A stretch of DNA of 64,000 nucleotides from Eucommia ulmoides. Lineage: Eukaryota > Streptophyta > Magnoliopsida > Garryales > Eucommiaceae. Below the pieces are notes generated by a model. It was not told the DNA's origin. It was given only the letters and a program-made list of their open reading frames with translations, and made no database searches. The position numbers and the translations under genes were made by a program. The stretch is taken from assembly GCA_016647705.1 (NCBI GenBank), contig JAENRU010000279.1, positions 124,001 to 188,000 on the forward strand, in the 5' to 3' direction. How positions within the stretch are numbered: position 1 is the first letter of the stretch; each line of letters opens with the position of its first letter. Below, piece after piece: positions 1-9,427 of the stretch.

Positions 1-204
1 GTACGCAATAGAATCACCAAGTTAATATTAACGTAATTGAAGTTGAATTTAACCTATCTGATTTTCGTTGCATTTCATTTTTCGTCGTAAAGTAGAGTAG
101 TAATTAAGATTGAACGTGTGATTTGGTTGTGATTTTTGTTTGTGCTAATTTGTGTTCTTCGTGTTGAGTGATTCACTGCTTTAGATTAAGAATTATGTTA
201 TATA

Positions 205-480
205 TATATATATTGTTGTGTTTATCTCACGGCCGGCTAGTAATCAAGTTATAAGTATGAGAAAAGATCTCACTTGATGAGCTTACTTTTGGAGTTGAGA
301 GAGACTCAAGATCATTCCTACATTGATATCAGAATCAGATTACAATAATTTTGGCCTAATAGTTATAAAGAGAGTATTTATCCCATATTGGATGTAGAAG
401 GAATTGATTGTCATATTATAAATGTGAGAAAAAATTTCACCTGATGAGCTAGTTTAGGAGTTTATAATATAATTTGCTTT
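205..480 (+). mobile_element. decayed LTR ends with primer-binding-site relic
   Basis: Two successive blocks share the phrase 'gagaaa..tctcac(t/c)tgatgagct', which is typical of the 3' part of small plant LTRs (TRIM or Copia type). The first block is followed at 324-336 by TGATATCAGAATC, close to the TGGTATCAGAGC initiator-tRNA-Met primer site of those families. No coding part or full LTR is visible, so this is an old fossil. The family assignment rests on remembered consensus only. Confidence 0.4.
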
Positions 481-837
481 TTTTATTTTTAAATTTTTAT
501 TCAATTTATAGATTTTTCAAATTTTATCCTTATTTTCTTTGATATTAACTGTGATATCTAATACAAATTCAACATCAATTAAAAAATAGATTAAAAACTA
601 ATAATTATTTTTACCTAACAAATCTATTTTAATAAAAAATTAATTTAAAATAATTTAAAATTATAATATTACTAGAAATGTGAATTGATTTTAATATTCC
701 ATATATCTTTCTCTATATTACTATTTCTATTTTAAAACGGGAAAACACATTGATTGGATTTTGTTATCACTATCTTGTGAAGTGAGCATGTGATTATTAT
801 ATTTGATTAAAACCAAATGTGGTGTGCTACCACTTAT

Positions 838-1210
838 AATTAAGTACTACACTTATTTTATCATTTTATTTAAAGTTAGTTTACCAAACAAACTGTGTCA
901 TTTTATATAAATTTTTCAAGGACAGTGGACCTAAACTTTTTCATCAAATTCAAGACCATTGAGAGAATTATGTCGAGAGTTGTCTAAACTCCAAGGTCTC
1001 AAGTCGTTCGGTCAATTCAGCCATGCTTTTAGCTCCTAGATTTGGGCTATAAACGTTCTTTTCCATTGCCTCCAGGTGGGCGGCCAATTGACGTTTTATA
1101 TAAATTATTATTTGTCGTATTGTGTTCATTATTACTCTTATAATTAAGTATTACACTTATTTTATCACTTTATTTAAAGTTAGATTACCGACAAAAACTC
1201 TATATCGCTT
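838..1210. repeat. direct repeat pair of ~75 bp, 300 bp apart
   Basis: The block at 838-910 (TAATTAAGTACTACACTTAT onward, through a TTATATAAATT stretch) recurs with few changes at 1138-1210. The 225 bp between them match nothing I recognise. The flanking stretch 481-837 is AT-rich with no gene. Confidence 0.6.
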
Positions 1211-1717
1211 TATATAAATTATTAAAATGTTTGTCGTATTCCTATTTTAAAATTTATTTTTACCAATTTAAATATTAAAATGATATATTTAGATTTTTTT
1301 AAATCCAAAATTTGTGTTCGTTATTTATTTTACCTTATACTTTCATTATTCAGATTTTAATATTGTCAATTGTTTTTTTTTTTTTTACTGAATATATTAA
1401 TTGCAATTGATAATTGATACTCCCCCCCCCCCCCCCAAAAAAAAATTTGTATGTACTATTATTTCATGATGTATATGATGTCATTTGTTCCAACGGTAGA
1501 ATCATTGACATATTTGACTAAAAAATAAATTGTTCAAATATTTGATAAAAATAAAATATTAATGAAAGTTTCTTATGATGAATATTTTTTCACTTTTATT
1601 TTCAGAGAATAATTACAATAATTTTTTTTTTTGGTTTTTTGTAATTGACATTAAAAATGGATTTTTTGGCAATGTGATTATAAATAAATTTTTACTAAAA
1701 ATGGAGTATCTAAACTA
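1211..1717. other. AT-rich intergenic or intronic DNA
   Basis: No ORF, RNA gene or clear element was seen. A run of 14 C next to a run of A lies near 1422-1445. If SRPP copy 1 has its first exon upstream of the window, this stretch would be part of its intron. Confidence 0.5.
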
Positions 1718-1985
1718 CTACAACAACAACAAAGCCTTTATTCCACTTAAATAGAGTTAGCTATATGAATCCGTTTACGCCATAATGAAAAATCAAGGGT
1801 CATCTCCTCTGTCAGGTTCAGTGTTATCAAATCAATTCTAATAGTCTCGTCCCAAATCTTCTTAAATCTATATCTTCATCTAGTAACTCTCCGTATTTGC
1901 ATTAAATTGCATTTTTTTATTGATATCTTTATAGGTTTTCTATGCACATGTTTAAATAACCGTAAACATCTATCTAATAAGAAAA
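1718..1985 (-). mobile_element. RTE-type LINE 3' end (tail shared with Au-like SINEs)
   Basis: On the minus strand the block ends in a (TTG)n tail. It contains the decayed phrase for 'GGGATAAGGCTTTGTTGTTG', preceded by sequence resembling the RTE-clade ORF end (plus strand near 1730-1985: 'aaagcctttattccactta', 'tatgaatccgtttacgcc', 'catctcctctgtc', 'tatgcacatgtttaaa'). This tail is known from plant RTE LINEs and from Au SINEs that use it. The longer match into ORF-like sequence favours an RTE LINE, 5' truncated and old. Confidence 0.6.
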
Positions 1986-2470
1986 ATAAAATTAACGAGG
2001 GTGAAGGTAAAAAGGGTTAAGAAGTGTAGTTGTTATTTTTTGTAAAGAAAAAATGAAACTTGTTCAGGAAAATGAAAAATCATTACATTATTTATGATTT
2101 ACTATTTTAAATTATTTATTATATTTTTACATTTATAAATTAAAAATATTATTATTATGTGCTGTGTACTTTTTTTTATATAAACTAAATACATTTGCAA
2201 TTTACTATTTTTGTTATTTACTATGCTTTTATACTTATAAACAAAAAAATCAATATATTATTTACTGTTCATTATTTTTTTTATTTTTTTTAATTTATAG
2301 TTTCTCATTTATAAATTTATGAAATATATTATACATTATTTATTATATTTTTGTACTTATAAATTTTTTGTTATTATGTCTATTTTTTATACTTATTAAT
2401 TATAAAATAAATTTATTATTTGTTATTTACTATAACAAGTATGGAACAAAGAAATCTATTGATAATAAAT
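1986..2470. repeat. AT-rich degenerate tandem repeat
   Basis: From about 2090 to 2450, variants of 'TTATTTACTATTTTT..TACTTATAAAT' recur roughly every 80-100 bases with heavy drift. No coding potential was seen. Confidence 0.4.
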
Positions 2471-2477
2471 AAAAAAT

Positions 2478-2535
2478 GGGCGAAGAGCTAACATTGACGT
2501 GCCAAACCTTCCCGTTGATGTGAGTTCTTGGGGAA
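2478..2535 (-). other. organellar 23S rRNA fragment (plastid-like), reverse orientation
   Basis: The plus strand reads GGGCGAAGAGCTAACATTGA..GTGCCAAACCTTCCCGT..TCTTGGGGAA. This is the reverse complement of the conserved domain V stretch of bacterial-type 23S rRNA (CTTCCCCAAGAGTTCACATC..GGTTTGGCACCTCGATGTCGGCTCTTCGCCC). Most differences are transition-type changes, as expected of an old nuclear insertion of plastid (or mitochondrial) DNA. It cannot function as an rRNA gene. Confidence 0.7.
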
Positions 2536-2639
2536 TCGCGGTAGGTGCGCGTCTAAGCGCTAGAGTTGTGTGGTAGGTTATGCGCGTCTAAGTTAGGTTA
2601 CAAAATAAATCAGATTGACTTTTCGATCTCGAGGGCTTG

Positions 2640-2747
2640 AAGACTTTACTGTTTTTTCTTAGTATGATTGGTCCGTCTAAGAGGTGAAAGTGCTTTATTC
2701 CTTTGAAGGGAGCTTGACTGCAAGACCCACCCGTCAAGTAGGGATGC
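2640..2747 (+). other. organellar 23S rRNA fragment (plastid-like), forward orientation
   Basis: GAAGGGAGCTTGACTGCAAG..ACCCACCCGTCAAGTAGGGA at 2705-2746 closely matches the plastid 23S rRNA phrase 'GAAGGGAGCTTGACTGCAAG ACCCACCCGTCGAGCAGGGA'. The stretch from 2640 ('gactttactgtttttt') resembles an earlier 23S segment, so sequence between has been lost. It lies 170 bp from a reverse-oriented 23S piece, so the insertion was rearranged or built from two fragments. Plastid versus mitochondrial origin needs alignment. Confidence 0.7.
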
Positions 2748-3130
2748 TACTATTTCAATTGCCCTTCTGGCTATATTTTTCATTACTCCACCCATTTCAT
2801 TAAAAAAAAATGAGCGGACGATAATCGGTAGTAAAAAAAATCTCTTTCGTCTTTTATTTTACGGGACATTCCATGTACCATATTGCTTTGTCATAGGAAA
2901 TTTCTTGTCTTGTTTTTTGCTTTTCAAGTGTGTTGTATTGAGAAACTAAGCAGGCGATTTCCGTTGTCAGTGACTTTCCCCGATCAAAATCGCTTATTAT
3001 TTACTATATTTTACATTAGATCAAAATATTAATAAATTAAGAAATCATTATAGTGCATCCGAGTTACTCTACTGAATAACTAAAAATAAATTTTCTATAT
3101 GCTAAGAACCCACCGTTAAATTAATTGCAG

Positions 3131-3562
3131 GTGGATGTGGTGGTGAACACAGTCTACATTCCCCCTTTTCTCAAATCGATTTTCAGCCGATCCAAATCAA
3201 TGGCCATAAAAGCTTCCGAAATTACCGAAACAACCTTCCGCGTCGCCAGAGTCGGCGGCATCATCCCCGCTGTCCGTTATCTCACCACCTTGGTCCGTGA
3301 AGTGGCTTTGACCCAATTAGTTGCCGTCTGTTATGCCGCCAACCAATCAGAATCTTTCCGATCAGTGGCGTGGAAGACGGCACCAACCGCCGCACATTGG
3401 TCGGAGAACTACAACAACTTGATCGAAGAGATGGTGGCCAAAGGCTACACCATTTTCAGCCATCTACCTTTGGTTCCCATTGATGAGTTGGGCAAGGCTT
3501 ATAAGAGACTAGAGGCGGCTGCTTATTTTGCCAAACAAGGGATTGATGTTGATGTGAATTAA
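3131..3562 (+). CDS. REF/SRPP-family protein, last exon of copy 1 (partial gene)
   Basis: This reads as the final exon of a rubber elongation factor / small rubber particle protein family gene. These small amphipathic proteins coat lipid droplets and rubber particles, and many are stress-induced. A splice acceptor (TTAATTGCAG) ends at 3130 and the frame runs 143 codons to TAA at 3560-3562. Family features in order: VDVVVNTVYIPPFLKSI near the junction, an alanine-rich amphipathic middle, HWSENYNNLIEEMVAKGYTI, and the closing motif LPLVPIDELGKAY. The same junction residues (VD at the exon start) occur in copies 2 and 3. No first exon is visible in 1-3130, so it lies off the window, has been lost, or is too diverged to see. 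It is more diverged from copies 2 and 3 than they are from each other, and ends in an extended tail (AAYFAKQGIDVDVN). Confidence 0.8.
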   Translation: MDVVVNTVYIPPFLKSIFSRSKSMAIKASEITETTFRVARVGGIIPAVRYLTTLVREVALTQLVAVCYAANQSESFRSVAWKTAPTAAHWSENYNNLIEEMVAKGYTIFSHLPLVPIDELGKAYKRLEAAAYFAKQGIDVDVN

Positions 3563-3800
3563 GATTGCGTTCGGTTGGTTTAGAAAAGGAATTGGGAATT
3601 TTCAAATTTCAAATTCCTTGAGAAATCCACCACTGCCTTAATAAGAGTCATGTTGTCTACGCTATTTATTATACCTAAGTTTGATTGCGGAATTTGAATC
3701 TTTGAAATTGGACTTATAAAAAAAAGGTTAATTTATAATTCCAATTTTGAAAATCAAATTCTGAGATGTCAAACACTACCTTAGTATTTATGTTTGCTGG
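3563..3800. repeat. possible MITE remnant downstream of SRPP copy 1
   Basis: The block starts just after the stop codon with GCGTTCGGTTGG and ends near 3780 with TCAAACACTACC. It holds several 'AATTTGAATTT/GGAATTTGAAAATTC'-type inverted fragments. The ends look like the GTTTGG-type termini of plant MITEs, but the inverted match is poor and no target duplication was found. Confidence 0.3.
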
Positions 3801-3954
3801 CTTTGTATTGGTTTTGGGTCTTTGTAAGAAGAGATTTATGGTATTGTTTTTTTTTTTTTTGCTCAGATAAAATTGGTTTAGTGTGGTTTATTAGACCAAT
3901 ATAAAAGGTTAAAAATTATATATATATATATATATTATTTATGGATATTGCAAA

Positions 3955-4475
3955 CTATTTTTTTTAATTAATTATATATTTAAAACATTAATTCCTTTTA
4001 ATGCATATCATATTATTTTATTTTATATATCTACTAAGTATTTATAAAAGTTCCAATGTTTTTTTTTAATTTTTTTTGGGTCGTTACTCACTACTAATAT
4101 GCAGGAGAATCTTATCTTTTCTCTACTATATTTGGCATAAAATGGAGGAAATGATGTATTAATTATTTATTTTGATATCTTAGATTGTATTATTTCTAAA
4201 TGCTTAAAAACTAATTTTTTTTGGGATAAATTATATATTTAAAACGTTGATTTGTTTTAATGTATAATATCATATCATATTTTATGCATCTATTAAGTAT
4301 TTATAAATTCTTCATATAAAGTCTACACTAATAATTTTGAATATATAAAATAAGTTAATTTTTAATTTTTGGATTTTTTTTGCTCATTGCTAATATGAAG
4401 AGTTAATCTTTTCTTATGTTTGATCAAAAAGAGAAGAAATGATGTATAATTTATTTATATAGACATCTTAAAAGA
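3955..4475. repeat. ~260-bp imperfect tandem duplication
   Basis: The sequence from 3965 ('taattatatatttaaaacat', 'ctactaagtatttataaa', 'gctcactac', 'gatgtattaattatttat') recurs from 4223 with the same order of words ('taaattatatatttaaaacg', 'ctattaagtatttataaa', 'ctcattgctaatatgaa', 'gatgtataatttattta'). It is AT-rich and non-coding. The second copy runs into the LINE fragment that begins at 4451. Confidence 0.5.
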
Positions 4476-6045
4476 TTCAAGGTATTTTTTAGGAACTCCC
4501 AACACAAAGTATTATAAGTCTTTTTACGATCAAGTTTTAAAATTAAACCGTCCTCTTTACCCTTAACTTTTCTAAGACAGTGGATAATTTCTTGGGTTAA
4601 GATAATATTGTCGCTGGTCATTTTTCCAGGCACAAAACTACTTTGGAAAGGACCCACAAGATTGTTTAGCCTTCTAATTATGAGGGATGTTACAAAGGTT
4701 TATAGGTTCGAATTAAGTTATGTTTCTAGGGTTCTCAATTTTTGGGTTAAGAGCTATAAGAGTTTTAGTAATATCAGAAGGCGCACACGTATTTATGAAG
4801 CAACTTTTAAGAAGAATGCACATATTATCTCTAATTAGCTCCTAGTTTTTCTTATAGAAAATGGCTTGGAAACGGTCAAGTTGAGGAGCCTTAAAATCCT
4901 TCATGGATTTAAGGATATCCTTAATCTCCTCTTCATCTGTAGTTCTGGAGAGATGGAGGTGATTATTATCCTCAATTTTGTTAATCCTCTCACCTTCCCA
5001 TCTTTCTGATTTTGGGTTCTCCCTAGGTACATGGTTTTTCAGGTTTTAAGGGACATTAACCTAGACGTTATTAGAGTCCTTGAGCATTAAAACTCTATTT
5101 TTACTCCTCCTTTGGGTGGTAGCCATTAATCAGAACAATTCCTCTTGTTTAGGAATATCAAGGTAGGCCTTCTTGACACTATGCTCCAAACTCACAAGGA
5201 GTTAAGAGATTATCATTCCTCAGCGGATTGGATGCCTTTTAACCTAGCCAGGATGTTGTTTTTCTTTTCGAAGATATTTTCAAAAATATTTTAGTTCCAT
5301 ATTTTGACCTCGTCCGTGAATTTGGTATGGTCACTTAACATATCTATGTTAATATTATCCCATGATTCTTCAACTAGGTTTTCGAAATCACGGTGACTAA
5401 GTCACATGGCTTCGAATCTAACTGGCCTATTAACAAAAATTAGAAATCCCTAGTGTATGAAAAATAATGCAAAGGTAACCAGAATACGTACAGGACAGAT
5501 TTCCAACCATAGTTGGAGGAAGAGTAGAGCACCAATCACAATCGGCCATTGCTCGGTCAAGCCTTTTGTTCACTTTAATGTCGTTATGGTTTGTTCCTGA
5601 CCATGTCATTGAGGCCACATGCAATAATGTTATCGTTGAAGTTATTGATCCACGCGATGTCTTTGTGTGCAAGATCCCGTTTTTTCCTCCTTAGAGGCAA
5701 TATCATTGAAATCTCCCGCGGCCATCCACGATGGAGTTGCACTATGGAAGAATCTCCTCATTCCCTCCCAGAGCACCTCCCTCTCCCTAGGGTTTGGATT
5801 CGCATAGATTGTTGAATGCAACAAAATTCTACTAGCTCTCCCGTGAGGATTAACATGACTAGAGGCAATAAATCCAATGTTATTAAAGAAATTACCCATC
5901 AAACTCATCTCCACTTCAATTTTCAGAAGAACCACAACATCATACTTGGTGGTTTTGCACAATGTCACGAAAAGTTTTTCACCCTAAATCTATCAAACTC
6001 ATCTTCACTTTAATTTCCAAAAGGACCACGACATCAGATTTAATG
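4451..6045 (-). pseudogene. L1-type LINE ORF2 fragment (endonuclease to early reverse transcriptase)
   Basis: Read on the minus strand, the piece begins inside the APE-type endonuclease (GNFFNNIGFIASSHVNPHGR, TIYANPNPRE, GDFNDIAS, KRLDRAMAD at ~5430-5968). It continues through the linker (EEIKDILKSMKDFKAP near 4870-4960) into the reverse transcriptase fingers (MGPFQSSFVPGKMTSDNIIL, DRKKTYNTLCWEFL at 4490-4657). Frames change several times and stops are present. Both the 5' end (ORF1, start of ORF2) and the 3' end (YADD-type active site, RNase H, poly-A) are missing, so it is a broken internal piece, not an ordinary 5' truncation. A short internal duplication repeats 'tcaaactcatct(t/c)cactt' near 5897 and 5995. 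Confidence 0.8.
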
Positions 6046-6460
6046 TTTTTCACACAAAATATTTCCACGTTCATCTTTTTTATTAAAGAGAGAATCTTTC
6101 CACATGTACAATAAATTGAGTATTTAGTCACATCATAACATGTAAAACCAAATAAAACATAAGACACATATTTTGTTATATATATATTTTAATTATCATT
6201 TACCTTTTTAAAGTAGATAAAATGAAATTTTATGGACTAGTAATATGATGTAGCTAAATCATTTATAAATTTAGATAAAACGGAGAGGAACTCTAATGAG
6301 TTAGTGAATTTAGATTGAAGAAAATAGAATAGTTAGAGATTTGTAACGAGAGAGCGACAAATACAAATTTAAGACAAGTTGGTAAAAAAATATAAAAAAT
6401 TTAGGGTGGTAATATGTTAAAAAAATAAAATAAACTCAAAATTAAATTAAATTTCAACTA
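6046..6460. other. AT-rich intergenic DNA
   Basis: No ORF, RNA gene or recognisable element was seen. Confidence 0.5.
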
Positions 6461-6690
6461 TTCTATCTTTTAAAATATCTCTTTACCTTCAAAATTTATT
6501 TCGATTTATTAATTGATTATTATCTAATATTTCTTGGAAATTGTGCATAGGTAAAGAGGACAATAAAATTGAAAGACGGGGTACCTAATTGGGGTTCCAT
6601 CCAACACTGAGAGCCGTTAATCAGCCACACTTATTTAACTTTTTGGAATTCGTACAATATATAATTTTTAAAATTATAAATATAAAAATG
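6461..6690. repeat. duplicate of the upstream region of SRPP copy 2
   Basis: The words 'aaaatatctctttaccttca', 'attattatctaatatttctt', 'aaattgaaagac', 'ccatccaacactgagag' and 'gccacacttatttaa..ggaattcgtac' occur here in the same order as at 8739-8975 ('agatatctctccattcaa', 'attattatctaatatttt', 'aaattgaaagac', 'ccatccagtacagag', 'ccacacatttatttaa..ggaattcgtac'). So about 230 bp of upstream sequence of SRPP copy 2 has a second, diverged copy 2.3 kb further upstream. No SRPP exon follows this copy, which may be the remains of an extra, lost gene duplicate. Confidence 0.6.
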
Positions 6691-6710
6691 ACATAAAAAT
6701 TTAAAAAATA

Positions 6711-6899
6711 TTTTTTTTTTTTTTTAATACCCACGAGTGTTCTCACATCCATACATGATGTGAGAGTAATCTCATTTGGAGTTCCGTGTCTGCTTCTCCC
6801 AACAAGTATTTTTTTACAAATTCGAACCGCTAACCATGCAGAGATCCTTAACTATTTTAATTCAAGCGTGCCTTGTCGCTTGAGCCACATTATGTTTGG
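6711..6899 (-). mobile_element. tRNA-derived SINE with 10-bp target duplication
   Basis: On the minus strand, an RNA polymerase III A box TGGCTCAAGCG (6877-6887) and a B box GGTTCGAATTT (6818-6828) lie in the usual order and spacing for a tRNA-like head. A body of about 90 bp and a poly-A tail (T run at 6711-6725 on plus) follow. The direct repeat TTAAAAAATA flanks the unit at 6701-6710 and 6900-6909, as expected of target-primed insertion. Length is about 189 bp. I do not recognise the SINE family. Confidence 0.75.
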
Positions 6900-7080
6900 T
6901 TAAAAAATAGTTAATAAAATATAAATATACAACTTAAAAACATATAAATTTAATGTATCAGTCTCAAAGTGAGACTATAATTTTTTTGATAATAATATCT
7001 AATAGTTAGTTCAAATCTATTAATTATGAAAATATATTAATCTCTTTCTTTAGTAAATAAAATATATGTTTTTAAACAGG

Positions 7081-7290
7081 GGAATAAAAAACAACTAACC
7101 CTTTTTTAGGTAATATTTATTTTTTTGGTTTTTTAATTTATTTATTTTGTTAATTATTTTTAATTAATTTTTGAAAGATTAGTCACATCTTAATTAACCT
7201 AAAGTAATTAGAACAATGAAGAGACCCTTCAATAGTTATTTTAATTCCCTCTCTAGAAGGTAATTAACAAACAATTACTATTTTAATATT
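7081..7290. repeat. dispersed repeat, apparent empty-site relative of 25345-27985
   Basis: The left part (GGAATAAAAAACAACTAACC..TTTTTTAGGTAATATTTATT) resembles 25345-25400. The right part (GAAAGATTAGTCACATCTTA..ATTAACCTAAAGTAATTAGA, then GAAGGTAATTAACAAACAAT) matches 27875-27985 closely. The 2.4-kb element at 25401-27832 is absent here, so this looks like the unoccupied form of the same repeat. Confidence 0.55.
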
Positions 7291-7379
7291 TGATATTTAT
7301 GGCATTTGAGATCAAATATTAAATTAATTGATATGTATATAAAAAGATAAAATCAATATTATATATCGATAATGGTATT

Positions 7380-7860
7380 TCTGGGTGCCACTTCATCAAC
7401 ACTTGGCCCCAAACATTTGTACATTGGGGCCTTAACAATAGGCCACAAAGCGCAAGCCCAAGCTCATGGATTATCTCCTCAAACACTTCATCAAGGACTA
7501 AGCGTAGGATTTTTGGCTAATTAACCGAGCTTATTACTCCAATTAGCGACACTAATCGATCTCCAACTCTTATAAATACCAAGCGGAATTCAACGCCGTA
7601 AGTTAATGCTCATCTATCTAAGTGAAGTAATTGTGTAGCCTTTTTCCCTCCGAGTTCTTATTCTCACATCGGAGAGATTTTGACAGGTCCTTGTGCAGGT
7701 ATCCGCTCTTAGGATGTCGGATAACAGGATCTCTACAGAGCATTCAAAGAACACTTAATCAATTTATGAAATTCCAACTCTCCAAGGCTCAGGACTCCAT
7801 GGCGTCACTCCAGCTTAGCACCTACTCCTACGTGAAATTTAAATTTCAATATTAATTTCC
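7380..7860 (+). mobile_element. LTR retrotransposon remnant, possibly Ty3/Gypsy Tat-like
   Basis: The stretch is less AT-rich than its surroundings. It contains a TATA-like TATAAATACC at about 7570, then a leader with 'TTCTCACATCGGAGAGA' and 'CTTGTGCAGGT', phrases seen near the ends of some plant Gypsy LTRs. No paired LTR or coding domain was found. It is an old fragment and the family is a guess. Confidence 0.35.
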
Positions 7861-8738
7861 ATGTTATTTTTTTTTTGTTATGGTTGATCAAGAAAAACAA
7901 AATTAAAAAATTCAAAATATCCATAAGATTTTATTAACTTTATCGGTAATATATTTATTATTATATTAGTTAATTAATTAACTTTTAGATTTTTTTGTGC
8001 CACAAATAAAATTGTCTTTGTACTTCATGCACTACATTAAATTTATTGTAATTTTTTCATGTAAAGAATTACAATAATTTTTATGACGGACAATTATTTT
8101 GAACTTTTAACAGAATTATTTTAAAAATTATTGTACTTAGTGAATTATAAAATTAAAATTTCCAATCATAGTATTTTTTTTTTCAGATTTAAGATTGTTT
8201 AGAAGAAAATTACCTCAAAAATTAATTTAAGTTCCTCTAAAAAAATATTTTTTCTATCTACCATTACTCATATGAGTAATATAGATTTTTTCAAAAAAAT
8301 AAAAATAAAACGACACCCAACTTTTATTTTCATTTTTACAAAATATAAATAATTTTTTAATAAAAAAGGAAAAAAAAAAAAAAAAACACAATCAATATTT
8401 CAATCTATTTGTGTGTAGACTTTTTAACCCTAATTAAAATATTTTTCAAAAAATGGACGTAAAATTCAATCAAAAAGTGAAGTCACTTCACCTGCATTAT
8501 TATTGCTGTACTATGTTTTGCACTGTGTTCTTTTACTGCACTTCTCTCTTTAATTTCTCAACCACATTATTTATTGGTGTCAGTCCAACCGGAAAAGATT
8601 TTATTTATTTATTTCTATTTAAAAATTAAATTTTAAATTTAATCTAAAATATATCAAATTAATATGAGAAAATGCACACTTAAAATCGCTCAAAAAATTA
8701 ATTAGTCGGTTAACCCAGACACACGTTATCGTAAAATT
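7861..8738. other. AT-rich intergenic DNA
   Basis: There are long A and T runs (for example 8369-8387) and no coding or RNA gene signal. 8461-8575 is somewhat more mixed in composition but matches nothing I recognise. Confidence 0.5.
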
Positions 8739-9427
8739 AAAATTTAAACTTTAAGATATCTCTCCATTCAAAATTTATTTTGATTTATTAATAAATTATT
8801 ATCTAATATTTTTTGGTGTTTGTGCAAACAGGGAAAAAAAAAGGACAAAATAAATTGAAAGACAGATTATTCCATCCAGTACAGAGCGAGCAAAAAAGCA
8901 ATTCGCTCCTTTCATCACATTTAAATCCAGCCACACATTTATTTAAGTTGTTAGGAATTCGTACTATATATAAATTTTAAATTTATAAATATAATTCAAA
9001 TTTATTAATCGTAATTTTTTTTTTTTGAGAATATTTTATTTAATTTCTCAATAAATTTTAAATTAATAATTAAAAATATCTCAAAGGTAATATATATATA
9101 TATATATATATTGTTTTTTTTGTCTAAGTCAGTATACACACACTTCGACTATTCACCATCCCGGTTTGATTGACAAGGAAAGGACGCCTCTTTTTGTCAT
9201 GCTAACAAAGGTAATATATATAAATTGGTTTTTTTGTCTAAGTCACTATACACACATTTCGACTACTCACCATCCCGGTTTGATTGACAATTAAAGGACG
9301 CCTCTTTTTGTGATGCTAACAAAGGTATATCTGTCTAGGTGTACCAAATCTCTCTATTTTTCTCTCTCTCTCTCTCTTGCATTATATAATAGAATCTAGG
9401 AAACAAAGTAATGCATTGAGTGTGGAG
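8739..9427 (+). promoter_or_regulatory. upstream region and CT-rich leader of SRPP copy 2
   Basis: This holds the diverged duplicate of 6461-6690, then a tandem duplication of ~112 bp. 'GTCTAAGTCA(G/C)TATACACACA', 'CATCCCGGTTTGATTGACAA' and 'GGACGCCTCTTTTTGT(C/G)ATG' each occur once at 9113-9211 and once at 9225-9326. A (TA)n run is at 9090-9110. A CTCT-rich leader lies at about 9353-9378 and the start codon follows at 9428. Copy 3 has a matching CTCTCTCTTGCA just before its start region, which suggests the leader is ancestral. A specific TATA box could not be singled out. Confidence 0.45.
9411..9419 (+). promoter_or_regulatory. two-codon upstream ORF (Met-His-stop) before SRPP copy 2
   Basis: ATG CAT TGA lies 9 bp before the main ATG at 9428, in another frame. 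If the mRNA leader includes it, scanning ribosomes would meet this ATG first. Copy 3 has a different two-codon uORF in the equivalent place. Confidence 0.4.

Noticed and set aside
7631-7855. 74-codon frame in the LTR-like remnant
   Set aside because: No start context or domain; sits in probable LTR leader sequence.
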